From Nymphaea colorata (lineage: Eukaryota > Streptophyta > Magnoliopsida > Nymphaeales > Nymphaeaceae): 27,836 nucleotides of DNA. Below are positions 12,401 through 23,042 of this stretch, piece after piece. Position numbers and translations under genes: made by a program. The notes below the pieces were generated by a model. It was not told where the DNA came from. It was given only the letters and a program-made list of their open reading frames with translations, and made no database searches. The stretch covers positions 1-27,836 of the forward strand of contig NW_022204914.1 of NCBI RefSeq assembly GCF_008831285.2, written 5' to 3'. The first letter of the stretch is position 1. Each line of letters opens with the position of its first letter.

Positions 12401-13148
12401 GACCGAAGCAAGAAATCCAGCCAAAATAGAACCAAAACGATGATGACAGAGCCAGATTTAATTTAGCTCTAAAAGAACGAGGAAGCGAAGAAAAATGACA
12501 TCATGCTGCTCCAGAATTAGTACAGCAGGAAGGATCTCAACTTCGACCTTGTGAAGCGGTTCAATTTCACATAGATCGGAGGACCAACCTGAAGGAGCTA
12601 GACAACATCAAGAAAATGGAAATGCTGCAAAAAGAGTGGAAGATTAAGGAAGACAGAGAAGAGCGGGAGAAGGAGCAACTGCTCAAGAACATATAAACAA
12701 AGGCCAAGAAGAATGAAGAGAAGGATCACATACAGTTTGTACTCATCAAACACAAAAATACCAGCCTAAGGATGCAATTCTCGAGAATGACAAGATAGTG
12801 ACTTTGACGAAGAAGCTGAATGCAATATAGACCAAGGGGTCCTCGGTTGAAGACAAGAGAATGATGACCACCTTCAACAAAAACTTCTTCCGCATGCCCA
12901 CCAGGATCGACGCTGACTTCAAGTGCAGCGCATCCGACCAGCATCTATCACGGTGCCAGACCAAATCCAGGATCAAAAACTCCTTTTAACAGTATTACAG
13001 TATCAAACACTATGACAACTTGAAATCGATGGGATAGTCCAAGGATCGCAACTACAAGTTTAGGGATATCCTGACAGAGATGAACGGCAGGGTCAAAAAC
13101 ATAAAAAAGCACAGGTATAGAAGAGAAGAAGCGAAGTAGACAGTGTGA
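9487..13148 (+). CDS. EF-hand / WD40-repeat / coiled-coil protein, possibly WDR49/CFAP337-like axonemal protein
   Basis: ATG 9487 opens an N-terminal helical part with EF-hand-like segments (LKDESGNVLLEKFSIE and LIDLFREI). A long beta-propeller region follows with WD-type blades: TDKTGTLHLWNLL, GHENLITSFTLIKD, LVSADDKGKVKVWDYR, SSNSIYCWNYEYGKLIG, GNERRIKIWNEHDLL. The C-terminal 300 residues are charged coiled coil (NLKELDNIKKMEMLQKEW, EEREKEQLLKNIE) ending at TGA 13146-13148. Total is about 1,200 residues. EF-hands plus WD40 plus a charged tail resemble axonemal WDR49/CFAP337 proteins, but the assignment is tentative. Introns lie at 9888-9907 and 12209-12228. Many frameshifts (about 9750, 10150, 10300, 11215, 11430, 11800, 12260, 12450 and 12760) look like under-calls. 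Confidence 0.7.
9888..9907 (+). other. 20-nt intron in the WD40 gene
   Basis: GTAAGGGTGCATTGATATAG follows the codons for FMCD. It contains an in-frame TGA, and its removal reopens the frame into KILKNNL. Confidence 0.75.
12209..12228 (+). other. Probable 20-nt intron in the WD40 gene
   Basis: GTACATTTTTCCTTATTTAG follows the LLCDYNIS segment. It has the length and ends of the other introns, but a nearby frameshift makes the downstream join less certain. Confidence 0.6.
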
Positions 13149-13201
13149 TTATGATATCTATTTTATTTGTTGATTGATGATGATGGATTAGTAGATAATG
13201 A

Positions 13202-14923
13202 TCAGCTCTTCTTGTGAAAAGCTTCCAAAAATTAGTCAGCTTACTCCAGATTCTATTTCTATTATTTAGTTAGCTACTATTTTTCCTTTTAGATAACTTC
13301 ATCATCTTAATCTTCAAATATTTGAGATTTGATGCCTCCCTTTTTCGCTATCTATACATTTACGTCTTGTTTCTTAAAGCAGACCGGTGCAACTGCCACC
13401 ATCTTTTCCTCTTGATTGTTTTATTATATTTAGTTCTGCTTTAAGCTGCCTAGGTTTTCCTTCAGGTTGGCGTGCTATTGAATCTGGACGCTGGCTCGAA
13501 TCAGCTTATTCCTTTCTATTTTACTCCCAAATATGGAATCGAAGTCTCTGAACATCATCTGCACTGCACTCACTATCTTCTGAGCGTAAACGAGGTCCTT
13601 CATCGATGGCTGCTAAGAACGCATTAGGCATGGCCCTATCACCACACTCGTATTGTCCTGGTTCATCTTGTTGGCATTCTATCGGGGAAAGAGCTTAGTC
13701 TTGAAGAATTAGAACAACAGCAAAAGCGTCATTTTTCTATTGTTTGAAGCTAGTGAGCCATCTTGATGAGAGCTTCCTTGAGATTGGCTGGATTTGCTGC
13801 CATTATTTCATCGAAAGAATGGAAAGGAATGATCGGCTGCTTCAAGTTCGAAAGAAATCTTTTTACTGCGTCTGTCTTAATATATAGATTACTTGCGATT
13901 AGGTGAGGATCCCTAACCGTCTTAAAACATCGTAGTTTTGACGATCTAATTCCTTCAGTATCTGAGTTTCTTCCTCAATGTCGGCACTCTTTCGAAATAG
14001 GCCTTCAACTGAAAGGTGTTTCTCGTTTTCTTCGAAAAAGTATAGCAATAATTCGATAACTAAGGGCGCTCCAGTTTGGCCAACTTACTATCTTAAATGA
14101 TCATTACGTAGTCTTATAACCTCTTGGATTGCAATTTATTTCCCTCTTTCTTATTGATACTATCTCGTGTTTGATCTCTACATAATCTTCAATTACGATG
14201 TGCAATTTCCTTATGGTTAGTTTCTTATATTTGCCAATTTTGACAGCAATTTCTTTCGGTAGTAATTTCAAACAGTTCGCATTTGATTCCGACCATCTCT
14301 GCCAGTTATTAGAAAGAGTCGATGTGGACGATCTTATTCTTGATGTATTGCGCCATGTAGTCAAAGGCAATGATGTCAAAAGCCTTGCTTTGAAGGATGC
14401 ATGCAAGACATATATCTTTTGCAGTTGAACGTAGTAAGATAGGGGTAAAAACTCAAATGCCTTTTTGAAATTGCTGTAGTCGCTATTCTCTGCGAGCGTA
14501 TTGATGAAGATGATGGAATATGGCTTTGTTGGTCTAATGGTAAAATCTTTACCTCGGCATATGAACTGCGATATTAAGTAAGATCTTTTCGATGCTTTTA
14601 TCTCCGGTTGGCTGCATGATTCCCAGGATTATTTCGATATTGTCGCGACAACTATAGTCATTTTGCCACCACTGGTCATCATCTTGTTTTAGGGATATAA
14701 TCATGCTCTTGGCGATGGAGGAAGGCTCGGAATAGTGGGCCAGCTGCTATAGTTATTGAAATTTGGAAGAGATTTGCTTCATCTTGTTGTGGAATGACTC
14801 ATTCCCTAATGCCTTCTCAAACAACTATTTATTCTCTTGGCCTTTCATGCGCTCACCTTATAATTGGCTTAATTATAACGATCCATTCTTGCACGTCCAT
14901 AAAGCTATACAACCGCCATCCAT
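13202..14923 (-). CDS. CRAL-TRIO/Sec14-like plus RhoGAP protein (ARHGAP1-like)
   Basis: The middle part reads PYSIIFINTLAE, a helix, then LQKIYVLHASFKAKAFDII and a Lys-Ile-Val-His-Ile-Asp segment, the pattern of the divergent CRAL-TRIO domain next to RhoGAP domains. The RhoGAP part has GAPLVIELLLYFF, then VEGLFRKSADIEEE with the catalytic arginine of the G-I/L-F-R motif, DPHLIASNLYIKTDAVKRFL, LKQPIIPF, and NKMNQDNTSVVIGPCLMR. The tail is very acidic, with many TAA/TAG codons, ending at TGA 13202-13204. Role by family: switches off Rho GTPases, recruited by lipid or protein binding. A 19-nt intron lies at 14534-14552. The frame stays open upstream of ATG 14923 to about 14990 without a Met, so the true start is uncertain. 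Frameshifts near 14385, 14300, 14080, 13925 and 13735 look like under-calls. Confidence 0.75.
14534..14552 (-). other. 19-nt intron in the RhoGAP gene
   Basis: GTAAAGATTTTACCATTAG separates HMPR from PTKPYSIIF. Removal joins the frames exactly. One under-called T in its T4 run would make it the usual 20 nt. Confidence 0.75.
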
Positions 14924-15028
14924 TTCTGAACCAGTATCAACATACAAGTAATTTTTCACATAATAAATTGCCCCCTTTTCCAGCCGAATGAACTCGCTGA
15001 TTGGTCAAATGATATTAATAAAATTAAA
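14924..15028. promoter_or_regulatory. Divergent promoter region, RhoGAP and CFAP96-like genes
   Basis: About 105 bases separate the presumed starts of two divergently transcribed genes. The right half is AT-rich (about 15005-15028). No specific motif is recognised, and the left half may still be coding for the RhoGAP N-terminus. Confidence 0.35.
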
Positions 15029-16014
15029 ATGAACGAACTGAGGCAGACCGCTCTTTCCGAACTCTAAATAGTAGCCTCCAAAAGTAGATTCGGACTCTTC
15101 ACGCAACCGCCTCCTCTGGCCGTTGGAGATGACTCGCTCTTTCGCACTCGGCAAGGTAGTTTCGCATTAACCAAGCGCGCAGAGGAGAAGACGGCAAGCC
15201 GATGACCCAACCGAGGAACATGCTGGCCGGTCCCAACAGGTCCGGCGTCGACAAAAAAAGCTACATCTAGCCTCCATCAAGCGTACACGCTGGCGACAAA
15301 TACCTGGATCCAGAGAAGGTGGATGCACTCTACTATAAAAAGTTCCACACTCGCTCCACCATCCATTAGCTCGAGTTCAACCTTCAAGTGGACGCGATTC
15401 CATGTATACTTCCGATAACCAAGGGCAAAGCTACCATATCATCACATCGATGAAGCGCCAATCCCCAAGAAAAAACCGTAAAGGGACGATACTGGAAGAG
15501 TCATCACCAGCGCCAGGAATGTCTCAACCAATCCCATGCACCGCATCCATAGTGACCTCTTCAAACCTCTCAAATACGTTCGGATCCTATCAACAGGAAG
15601 GAAATGATGGAGTCTAGAGAACGTAAAGAGTCAAGGAAGAAAATGCCGCCAGAGATGCCCAGGACCATGAGTCACGGTGACATCCTATTTGCAACCAACA
15701 GGGAAACTTACGGCTTCGACTCCAAAGCGCAGGAGGTCATGAAGACCAGCAGAAGTCCTTTTGTGATGAGCGCTCCCCGCAAGTTTAGGCACGAGTCTGA
15801 CTTCAAACTGGCCAGGAGAGGGCACGGAGACCCAATCGGCAAGTATCCCGAGTTCATCCGACCAGCAACAGCAGACCCAGCAAGCCAGCCAGCAAGATCA
15901 GCGCGGAAGGAAAAAAGCGATAAGTAAGAGTGGAAGCCAAACGGAAACAGGACAATTTCAAGGCCAACTCCCTCCATCAGTTACAGTTCGTTCAACCTGA
16001 GGAGAATGATGTGA
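15029..16014 (+). CDS. Basic low-complexity protein, possibly CFAP96 (C4orf47)-like
   Basis: ATG 15029 to TGA 16012-16014 encodes about 320 residues once a 20-nt intron (15156-15175) and two frame changes (about 15390-15430 and 15600) are allowed. The protein has no compact domain and is rich in Lys, Arg, Ser and Pro. Short motifs recall the microtubule-associated CFAP96 family: HAGDKYLDP (family GDKYV), RNVSTNPMHR (family N-x-x-TNP) and a late HGDPIGKYPEFIRPATADP. Those similarities are from memory and weak, so an unrelated disordered protein is possible. The gene converges on the 181-residue minus-strand gene with a 74-base gap. Confidence 0.55.
15156..15175 (+). other. 20-nt intron in the CFAP96-like gene
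   Basis: GTAGTTTCGCATTAACCAAG interrupts the codons RTRQ|ARRGEDGKPM. Reading through it leads to a TGA at about 15202; removing it keeps the frame open. The acceptor is AAG rather than the more common TAG. Confidence 0.7.
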
Positions 16015-16088
16015 TTTTTTACGCTTTCCCAACAATAGTATACTCCTTTCCTTTCTATAATGGTGATTTGGGATGGATGGTATGACGA

Positions 16089-16634
16089 TCATATTTCGAT
16101 GTTGCCGATGAGGTTGGGCTGGTTGAGCCTGAGAAGTACTTTTTTGCTGAACATCAGATAAAGTCTTTTATGTTGTATATGGGTATTCGCTAAAACATTC
16201 TCATAGTTGCGGTGTAAAACTCTCCGCAGGACCTGACGGTTAATCTCGTTTTATTTGTCGATCTCGGGATCCTCATCGTGGATGCCGAATAATTCGATCA
16301 TATGAAAGCGAGTCTTGGACTCGTTGAGCGAAAATGCGAATACCTTGAGACGCTAGTTGTGATGCTCGGTGGGAAAAACCGGCAAGTCCCTGTAGAAGAT
16401 CTTGATGATAAACTTGGGGATGTTGGTGGCCTTCCTTTTTTTCTTCTCCGGCTTCTCGATCAGCAGAGGGAGCACTCGGTCGAAGGGTTTTATGAGTTCC
16501 TTGGGATTGATGATTATCTTCTTGTATTTGCGGGGACGGGAGGGACTGCGGAGCTGCGCCTGCGGGATAAGGGGACCGCTCTGTGCCTTTGTCTGCTGGT
16601 GCGGGCGCGCAGGTTGGTTTGGTTACTACGACAT
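16089..16634 (-). CDS. Unrecognised 181-residue protein
   Basis: ATG 16634 to TGA 16089-16091 is open with no frameshift and no intron, reading TAG/TAA as Glu at residues 3, 4, about 107 and about 140. It begins MSEEPNQPARPHQQ, a Pro/Gln-rich disordered N-terminus. A basic stretch follows (RKYKKIIINPKELIKPFDRV, EKPEKKKRKATNIPKF), then a compact C-terminal half with FIIKIFYRDLPVFPTEHH, VFAFSLNESKTRFHMIELF and KRLYLMFSKKVLLRLNQPN. There is no signal peptide or membrane span. I do not recognise the family. The clean frame makes it a good control gene for the genetic code and for sequence quality. Confidence 0.75.
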
Positions 16635-16912
16635 CATTCACAATATTTATTAATGATGCAAATAATTTCTACATTAGTATAATAATAAAAGAAAGCATCA
16701 AAGGCGCCCACCAACAAAATTTAAATCATCCACTCTCTGCCCTGCATTACATTTTGCATTTCTATAACCTCTTTCCAACTTGGGACAATTCGTTGCTTTA
16801 TGATTATATTTGGCTGTTCAAACCATCTGTGGCAAGATAAACTTTCGTTTAGTTTTTATGGTCGTAATAATTTTAAATTTTAAGTATCAATTTCATATAC
16901 TAAGATAGACTT
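16635..16912. promoter_or_regulatory. Divergent intergenic region upstream of the Atg1-like kinase
   Basis: These 278 AT-rich bases lie between two divergent start codons and presumably hold both promoters. I see no tRNA, repeat or protein signal; the forward frames that cross it give no recognisable product. Confidence 0.4.
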
Positions 16913-18621
16913 ATGCAGAAGAACGTCGTAAACCACAGGCTCAACCTAAGCTACGAGGACTTCCTGAGCATGGGGGAATCGCTGAGCTTCACCACAGTGG
17001 GAAAATACGCCATTTATGACTTCCTAGCTGAGGGTGGCTTCGGCAAGGTCTACAAGGGCAAGAACTAGGCCACAACCAGGAAGTTGCCGTCAAGGTGCTC
17101 AACGTTGCCAAGATACACGCCCTACCCAACGAAAGAGTGAGGGAAATCACGCTGAGATTGGTCAAAAGCTAGGACATTCTGATGAGGGTCTGCAACAGTC
17201 CGCATTTGGTTAAGTGCTACGACGTATATTAGAATGAGTCTCTGAAGTTGATGATGATCTAGTACTGCAACGGAGGCACTCTCCAGGACTACATATAGCG
17301 GAAGGGCAAAATTCCAGAAAAATAGGCCATTCTCATCTTCAAACAGATACTCAACGGCATCGCAGTAACTTTTCAGCCATTTAGGAATGCCACTCTCACA
17401 AGATCATCCATAGGGACCTTAAATCAGAAAACGTCCTCATCCATAATGGCATCTTCAAGATCTCTGACTTCGGCTTTTCAAAACAGGGGGATGAGGGAGT
17501 AACCGTGCTTGGAACCATCACCAACATGGCTCCTAAGTGATGGCAAGGAAGCCTTACGGTCTGAAGGTACATATGATTAAATTTAGGCTGATATTTGGTC
17601 GGCAGGAATCATCCTCTTTCAGATGGTCTTTGGAGAGTTCCCCTATGAATCCACTGACAAGAAGGCTCTTTTCAATGAAATAATGGGAAGCAAGATATTG
17701 AAATCCCACAGGATTAAGTTCAACAACTACACAGCCAGTGTGGAAATGTCCAGCCTCCTCAGAGATATCCTGGTGATCGAACAATAGTAGAGAATCGGAT
17801 GGAGATAATTGCTCGTTCACCCAATTTTCAAACCGAAAAATGAGGAAAGAGTGCCCCGTTCCCAAATCACCAACTACGAGCTGATCGCTCCCCAAGAGCT
17901 CGACAGCTCCTTGACTCTGGGATAAAACATCTCCGTCGTGATGAAGAACTTAAAAGTGGATGTGAAGTTTCAGGACTCCGAGAAGGTGATAAAGCGAAAC
18001 GGTCCTAGAGAGCAAAAGATCAATACCTAGTAGACGGAGATCTACATTTGGATGAATGAGAATTTGGTCTAATGCCTCAAGATTTAGCTGATCTACTAGG
18101 AAATCATCTCCAAAATAGAATCATACAAGATGCTTGACTTCGACTAAAGGGAATGCGTGGAACTCATGTACCTGTTGGTCACGAGGTGCTTCCTCAACAT
18201 CAGCCCATCAACGAGGAAATGTTCAAACTCAAGGAGAAAAACGCCTTCATCAGGCAGACTGAGACCATCATCAAGACCCTCTACCAGAAGATCCACGCTC
18301 TCTTCAACAAGTACTCGAAATTACTCACAGAAGAGGAGGATAAATTCGTCAATAAGGTCTCTGATTCTTCAAGTCCAAGAAGGAACTGGAAAAATCTGAT
18401 AAGTTCTTCAACGGTATCTAAAACTACGACTTCAAAAAGGATGAACAGCTCCACTTCATCCAGAAGAGATACATCGACGAGCTCAAGAAACAGCTTGAGG
18501 GGCCTGAAGACCTGAGATAAAAGTGAGAAAGTATTTGGGAAACTACACCAACATCAATCTGATCCAATTCAAGCACTTGTAGAACGTTGATTTCGACACC
18601 TACATCCAAAAGTTACTCTGA
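16913..18621 (+). CDS. Atg1/ULK-like serine/threonine kinase
   Basis: Kinase motifs are all present: GGFGKVYKG loop, VAVKVL lysine, helix C ending in a TAG-encoded Glu (17170-17172) nine residues before SPHLVK, hinge MMI-Glu-YCNGGTL with TAG at 17260, IIHRDLKSENVL, ISDFGFSK, and NMAP-Glu-VM with the APE Glu as TAA at 17534. ADIWSAGIILFQM and ERIGWRELLVHPIF close the domain. Two 20-nt introns (17365-17384, 17567-17586) sit beside HRD and before ADIW. The C-terminal 220 residues are helical and charged, as in Atg1/ULK tails, ending at TGA 18619-18621. Atg1-like kinases start autophagy; the family call rests on the NMAP activation segment and the tail and is not certain. Frameshifts at about 17080, 17534, 18208, 18365 and 18530 fit one-base under-calls. 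Confidence 0.8.
17365..17384 (+). other. 20-nt intron 1 in the Atg1-like kinase
   Basis: GTAACTTTTCAGCCATTTAG lies between NGIA and ECHSHKIIHRDLK. Its removal restores the catalytic-loop frame exactly. Confidence 0.9.
17567..17586 (+). other. 20-nt intron 2 in the Atg1-like kinase
   Basis: GTACATATGATTAAATTTAG contains an in-frame TGA-type interruption and lies between PYGLK and ADIWSAG. Removal joins the activation segment to helix F. Confidence 0.9.
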
Positions 18622-18700
18622 TTGCATATCCGTTCATCATCATATGTTTACATTCTCATAATATTTCCTTTATATATACCATGATTATAGTGACATAAAA

Positions 18701-21700
18701 TCATTGAACCTGTGCAGTCTTTACAGTAATCGATATGCTTTGCTTCTCGTAGTTGCTTATACTGGCCTCTTTCTCCTTGCTGATCAGTACCCTCATTTTG
18801 TTTATTATACCAGCGTATTTGGAATCAAACGAAAGCACAATTCCATCGATGCACAGTACAAAACAGACGCAGAATATAACGATAAAGTAAGTCTATGCCT
18901 CCGTGAAGAACATATAAGTATTTCCCTACACGTAATCTGAAAAATAGTAGTTAGAAATCCACATGTACGCGAAATACAACCCCAGCGAAAGCACAATAAT
19001 GCTGAAGAAGAGAATAAACGACCAGAACTTTGTGTGGGTGGCCAGCTTGAAAGTCACCAGCATCATCACACACGTGAATCTACATAGAATTGACATTACA
19101 TGGTAAGACTGACCAGCCATAGGTCGCTGCTGTAGCCCGATGCACTCAATGCTGTGCTGCTGAGATGTAAATACTGAAGAGAGATATGAGGATGGCCTCT
19201 ATAGCTCCCTCTAGCACCCAAAATCCGAAGTTTCTAAAGTTGAATATGCAGTTCTCTTGCCCACGAAGTACATCTTGGGGAAGATGCGGTAAATGTACTT
19301 GTTGATTTAGTAGTTGGGAGGAACATACTGCGAATACTTGGTCTACAGGATGTGGTTTTTGACTGCAGCTGCAGACCCCTCCACGTCTTCCTCGCCCCCC
19401 TTCGCAGGCCTCACGTAGTTGACGTCCTGCTCGAAGACCGCCCTGATGATCAGTGGAAAAGAGGTGAAGATGAGGTTGTAGAGGGATATGTAGATGTCGT
19501 CGAAGATGGTCTGGCCGGAGTAACCGCAGTAGAGCGCGAAGATGAACTGCGGAATGGTGAACAGCATGTTCTTGTAGAAGAAGTAGAGGATCATTTCGGC
19601 GATTCGCATGTAGTTCCACCTGCCATGCACCAGCAGCAGTCGCCAAAGCATGCGGAACTCGGGAAGAGCGTAGTCACTTGCAAGGACTGCACCCATTCCC
19701 TCCTCTCCGAACAGACCTATTCCTATGTGCGCCTGCTTTATCATCGGCACGTCGTTCGCACCGTCTCCGATAGACAGCGTTATCCTGCCAAGCTGCTCTC
19801 TTACCACTCGGACAACGTCAGCTTTCTGAGAGGGTAGTAATCTGCAGCACACAACTGACTAGCAGTAGAGGAAAGCTAAGCTAAATCCTTTTCCAGCTGC
19901 TAAACTCCCATGATTGGCGTTAGGTCAGGCCTTCTATGAGCAGACTCACCTTCTTCCCATCCTCAGACTCGCTCTTGGCTGCATCTATCAGCTTGATGAG
20001 TTCTCCGTGCAGCACATTCACGTCCTTGTCCTTACACTAATGCTTGAGCACTGAAAAATCGCTTTGGATTAGGTTGCAGCTTTTGGCGATGTTCTCAGCT
20101 GTCTCCATCTTGTCCCCAGTAAGCATCCACACCTTAATGTCTACATCAATTATATTTTACTTGCACGGATGAGGTCACGTATCGTTTCCGGAACTTCATC
20201 TTGGAGCCTATCTAGGACTGCAGTGGCTCCGATTACGTAGAGATTCTCCTCCAGCTTGCTGATGAGTGGCTCGATGCCTTTTTCCTTGTTCTAAAGCGGG
20301 AGAGCCTCACACTCACGCTTATACTTAGCGTATTCCTATTATGAGATGTAACGCATTGCAATCAGTAGAGTTCTCAGACCAATTCTGGAAAATCGTTAGA
20401 GTTAAAAGTCAAGCTAGAATGTTTGATTTGGCGCCAGACGGGCTTTGATGATGTTGTCAGCTCCTTTTATGTACAGTTTTATCTTCCCGCTGTCCCTCAC
20501 AATCACGGACATGCGCTTACGGTCAGAGGTAAAGGCGAAGCTCTAGAGAAGCTGAAACTCCTTCTCCACTTTGTTGATGCTGATGAGAGTGGTTGACTGC
20601 GTTGAAGAAAGGAATTAATATCCCATGGCTTTTGCGCTTCCACCAAAGTTATTTCATCAGGAGAAGGTCCCTGGTATTTAAGCACGCCGCGACCATCACT
20701 AGCCACCACTACTTCGTGAGCAATAGATAAAGCAGTAAAGTATTAATGAGCAAGTTCCTTGAGATTGTTGATTTAATGGGAATGAGTGTTTTCTCTGTTT
20801 CTGGCAAAGAAGCTGGGGATATACTAATTATTGGCGCCCCTGATGAGCAAATCCTGAAGAGATCTATCTTAAAACCCATCGCTTTTCTGGAGGGGGACTT
20901 CGGGAGAAATGAGCCTAGGTCTCCGAAGTATTTGTGCCCGATCAATGCTATTTTAAATTCCATGCGGTTGGTGGTGAGCGTCCCAGTTTTGTCAGTGAAT
21001 ACATACTCTATTTGCCCCAGTTCCTCGTTGAGGGAGGCCGAACGGACAGCTGCTCCCTTCTCCCGGAATGCGCTATACATGAACTTATCGTTATCGATGA
21101 AGTAGGACTGTGACATCTTCACTATCTCTATCGACACGATCAGCGAAATGGGAATCATCGTGTTCAACAGCACCAAGTAGGTGCAAAACATGAGAAAACC
21201 ATCACCAAGCGCTGAGTTTGATCCCCAAAGAATGTAGTTGTGGTTGACTGAGTTACTCTTCAAAAAGGCACCGTCTAATGCCCCAGAATGATGCAGAGCA
21301 CTATCTGGAAGAGGAGAATGAAGCCGAGTATGTAGTTGACCTTTATTTCTATCTGCGACATCTTACTGGTTTCTCCTTGGGAGTTCATCATGATCTTGCT
21401 ATTCCTGCCAGTGTAGATGACCAGTCCGTATATCCATTTGGTGTTCTTCAGTCTTGCCTACCGATACAATAGCTGTTTGTCCTTGCGGAACACCACATGG
21501 CCTGAGCGTGGCCCTCTATCTCCATGGTGGAGTTAAACTCGTGCAATTCCTTATCGGGAAGGATGCCCTTGAAATCCCCCCTGAAGCTGCTCAGCTTCTC
21601 TATCGTGTTGTAGACCTGCGTTTCGTTGAAGGCGGAGCGTGGCTTTAGGTTTTTCTCGCCGTCGAGACTGGCAGTTTCTATAAAGGCGTGCCCGTCAGAG

Positions 21701-22234
21701 AAAACAGAACTAATCAGGACCAGATCCGCAGGAAAACGATCCTCCTCCACCACGTAGCAAATGTCTCCCACCACCACATCGCTCCACTCCACTTACTACA
21801 ACTCCCCGTGCCGCAGCACCTTCGCTTTCTGCTCGTGGTTTAGACTCTGGTCTGAACGGTAACGCTGGTAGTCCTCGTAACCTGCATATCTAATCTTATA
21901 CCCTCGCGCAGCATAGAAATGCCGAGGACGACGATGAGGGGCGCCCAGGCAGTGAGGGGTCCCAACGGACTGATGGCGGGGATGGACTGGAGGATGGCAA
22001 TCACTAAGAAGTAGATATTGGCGAGGCGTTCGAACTGCAGGAGGAGGGATTCTAAGTGGAGGGCCTTGTACTGGGGAGGAAGGTGTACCAGCGGTACTTG
22101 GAAGTGCGTACGAAATTGCTTTCGAAGATGAGACGATTGGTCTTTAAGTGCTCGTCAGTGCCGAAGGAGAAGTTGTAGGGGTCGGGGAAGAGACGCTCGT
22201 CGTAGCAGCAGATCAGCTTTTTTAGATCCTGCAT
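18701..22234 (-). CDS. P4-type ATPase, phospholipid flippase
   Basis: ATG 22234 to TGA 18701-18703 gives about 1,160 residues, the normal P4 length. In order: N-terminal [36 protein letters not shown] (span 1), [10 protein letters not shown] in the actuator loop, [11 protein letters not shown] phosphorylation motif (Asp-Lys-Thr-Gly-Thr at 20979-20993), [13 protein letters not shown] and [11 protein letters not shown] in the nucleotide domain, [32 protein letters not shown], and [18 protein letters not shown] near 19768. [28 protein letters not shown] and the last spans follow. It should move aminophospholipids to the cytosolic leaflet, usually with a CDC50 partner not found here. Introns are at 20141-20160 and 21882-21901. 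Several one-base frameshifts (about 22075, 20660, 19830, 19390) look like under-calls. Confidence 0.93.
20141..20160 (-). other. 20-nt intron in the flippase gene
   Basis: GTAAAATATAATTGATGTAG lies just before the codons for [10 protein letters not shown]. Removal keeps the P4-ATPase frame across the hinge motif. Confidence 0.9.
21882..21901 (-). other. 20-nt intron in the flippase gene
   Basis: GTATAAGATTAGATATGCAG lies between MLREG and [10 protein letters not shown]. Removal restores the conserved REGxEDxxRxxxD segment after span 2. Confidence 0.9.
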
Positions 22235-22348
22235 GCAGCCAGTGATAATATTCTGGATGAATTATACGAAGCCACTTTGTCCTCAGGGAGAGTCGTTAAG
22301 GGGCAAAGTGCAAGGAGAGGAAAAAGTGAACGGTAAAGTAGGGAGAGA

Positions 22349-23015
22349 TCACTTGCGGTAGTGGTCGGTGATGCAGAAGGCTATTTATCTCCGCAATTCG
22401 TTGAAGTCCTTCCCCGCTCGTAAATATTGCTACCTGGCTGTCGCTTTGCAGCCATCTACGCAAACAGAGCCTGGATGGTGGGATCGTACTTCTCCCTAAG
22501 TTAGGGTGAGACTATTTCTAGCTTGGTGGCCAACTTCAGAGGGTCTACGCAGTCGATGTGGTCCATCTCGTGCAGGAGGAGCCTGGCTGGAAATCAATCA
22601 GCTAACTGGTGCGGTCCTCGTATTTGCATTCTTCCTTGTACTTCACCATCACCTTTTTCGCTCGTGGAATCATCATTCTGATGCCAGGGTAGCCACAGCA
22701 CTCCTCCCACTCCTCCACCACCTCTGTGGACTGGTCCAGCAGCTGCGGATTCAAGTAAGTATCGTAGGAGGAGTGGCGCAGCTGGGAATAGCCGTTCCAC
22801 TTGCCAGCGCGTAGGCACTGGCGATTAAGTATGACTAGCGCCTTCCAAAACTCGCCGACCATGGGGGAGGAGAGCGAGGCGAGTCCCTCCTTGATGGCTA
22901 TGTTGCGGAGGTGGTTATCGATTCCCAGTTTCTTTCCGCGAAAGGGGACAGCTTCTGCCTCGAAGAGCTCGGCGGCCCCTGCGAAGCCGAAGTGGAAGAT
23001 GCGGCCCTTCCCCAT
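22349..23015 (-). CDS. Peptide-deformylase-like protein
   Basis: ATG 23015 to TGA 22349-22351 encodes about 222 residues. The C-terminal half carries the deformylase signature: YLNPQLLDQS, then EECCGYPGIRMMIPRAKKVMVKY (family EGCLSxPG-x-R-x-x-V-x-R), then ARLLLHEMDHID (HExxH at 22558-22572). The metal ligands, a Cys in motif 2 and both His residues, are present. Motif 1 (GxGLAAxQ) is only faintly matched by EGLASLSSPMVG and lacks its Gln, and motif 2 reads EECC rather than EGCL. It would remove N-formyl groups from mitochondrially made proteins if active. No clear targeting peptide is seen. Frame shifts near 22587 and 22425 are curable by one G each. It starts only 27 bases from the stop of the upstream gene. 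Confidence 0.75.
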
Positions 23016-23042
23016 CACAATTATAATGCATAGTGTAAGAAA

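Noticed and set aside
16302-16682. Plus-strand frame of 126 codons
   Set aside because: It is the antisense shadow of the clean 181-residue minus-strand gene (16089-16634).
16913-18621. Standard ciliate code with UAA/UAG = Gln
   Set aside because: Three near-invariant kinase glutamates and the Atg8 IVE glutamate would become Gln, while conserved Gln positions elsewhere use CAA/CAG.
19352-19837. Plus-strand frame of 161 codons
   Set aside because: It is antisense to the conserved GDGAND-to-YSGQT region of the P4-ATPase.
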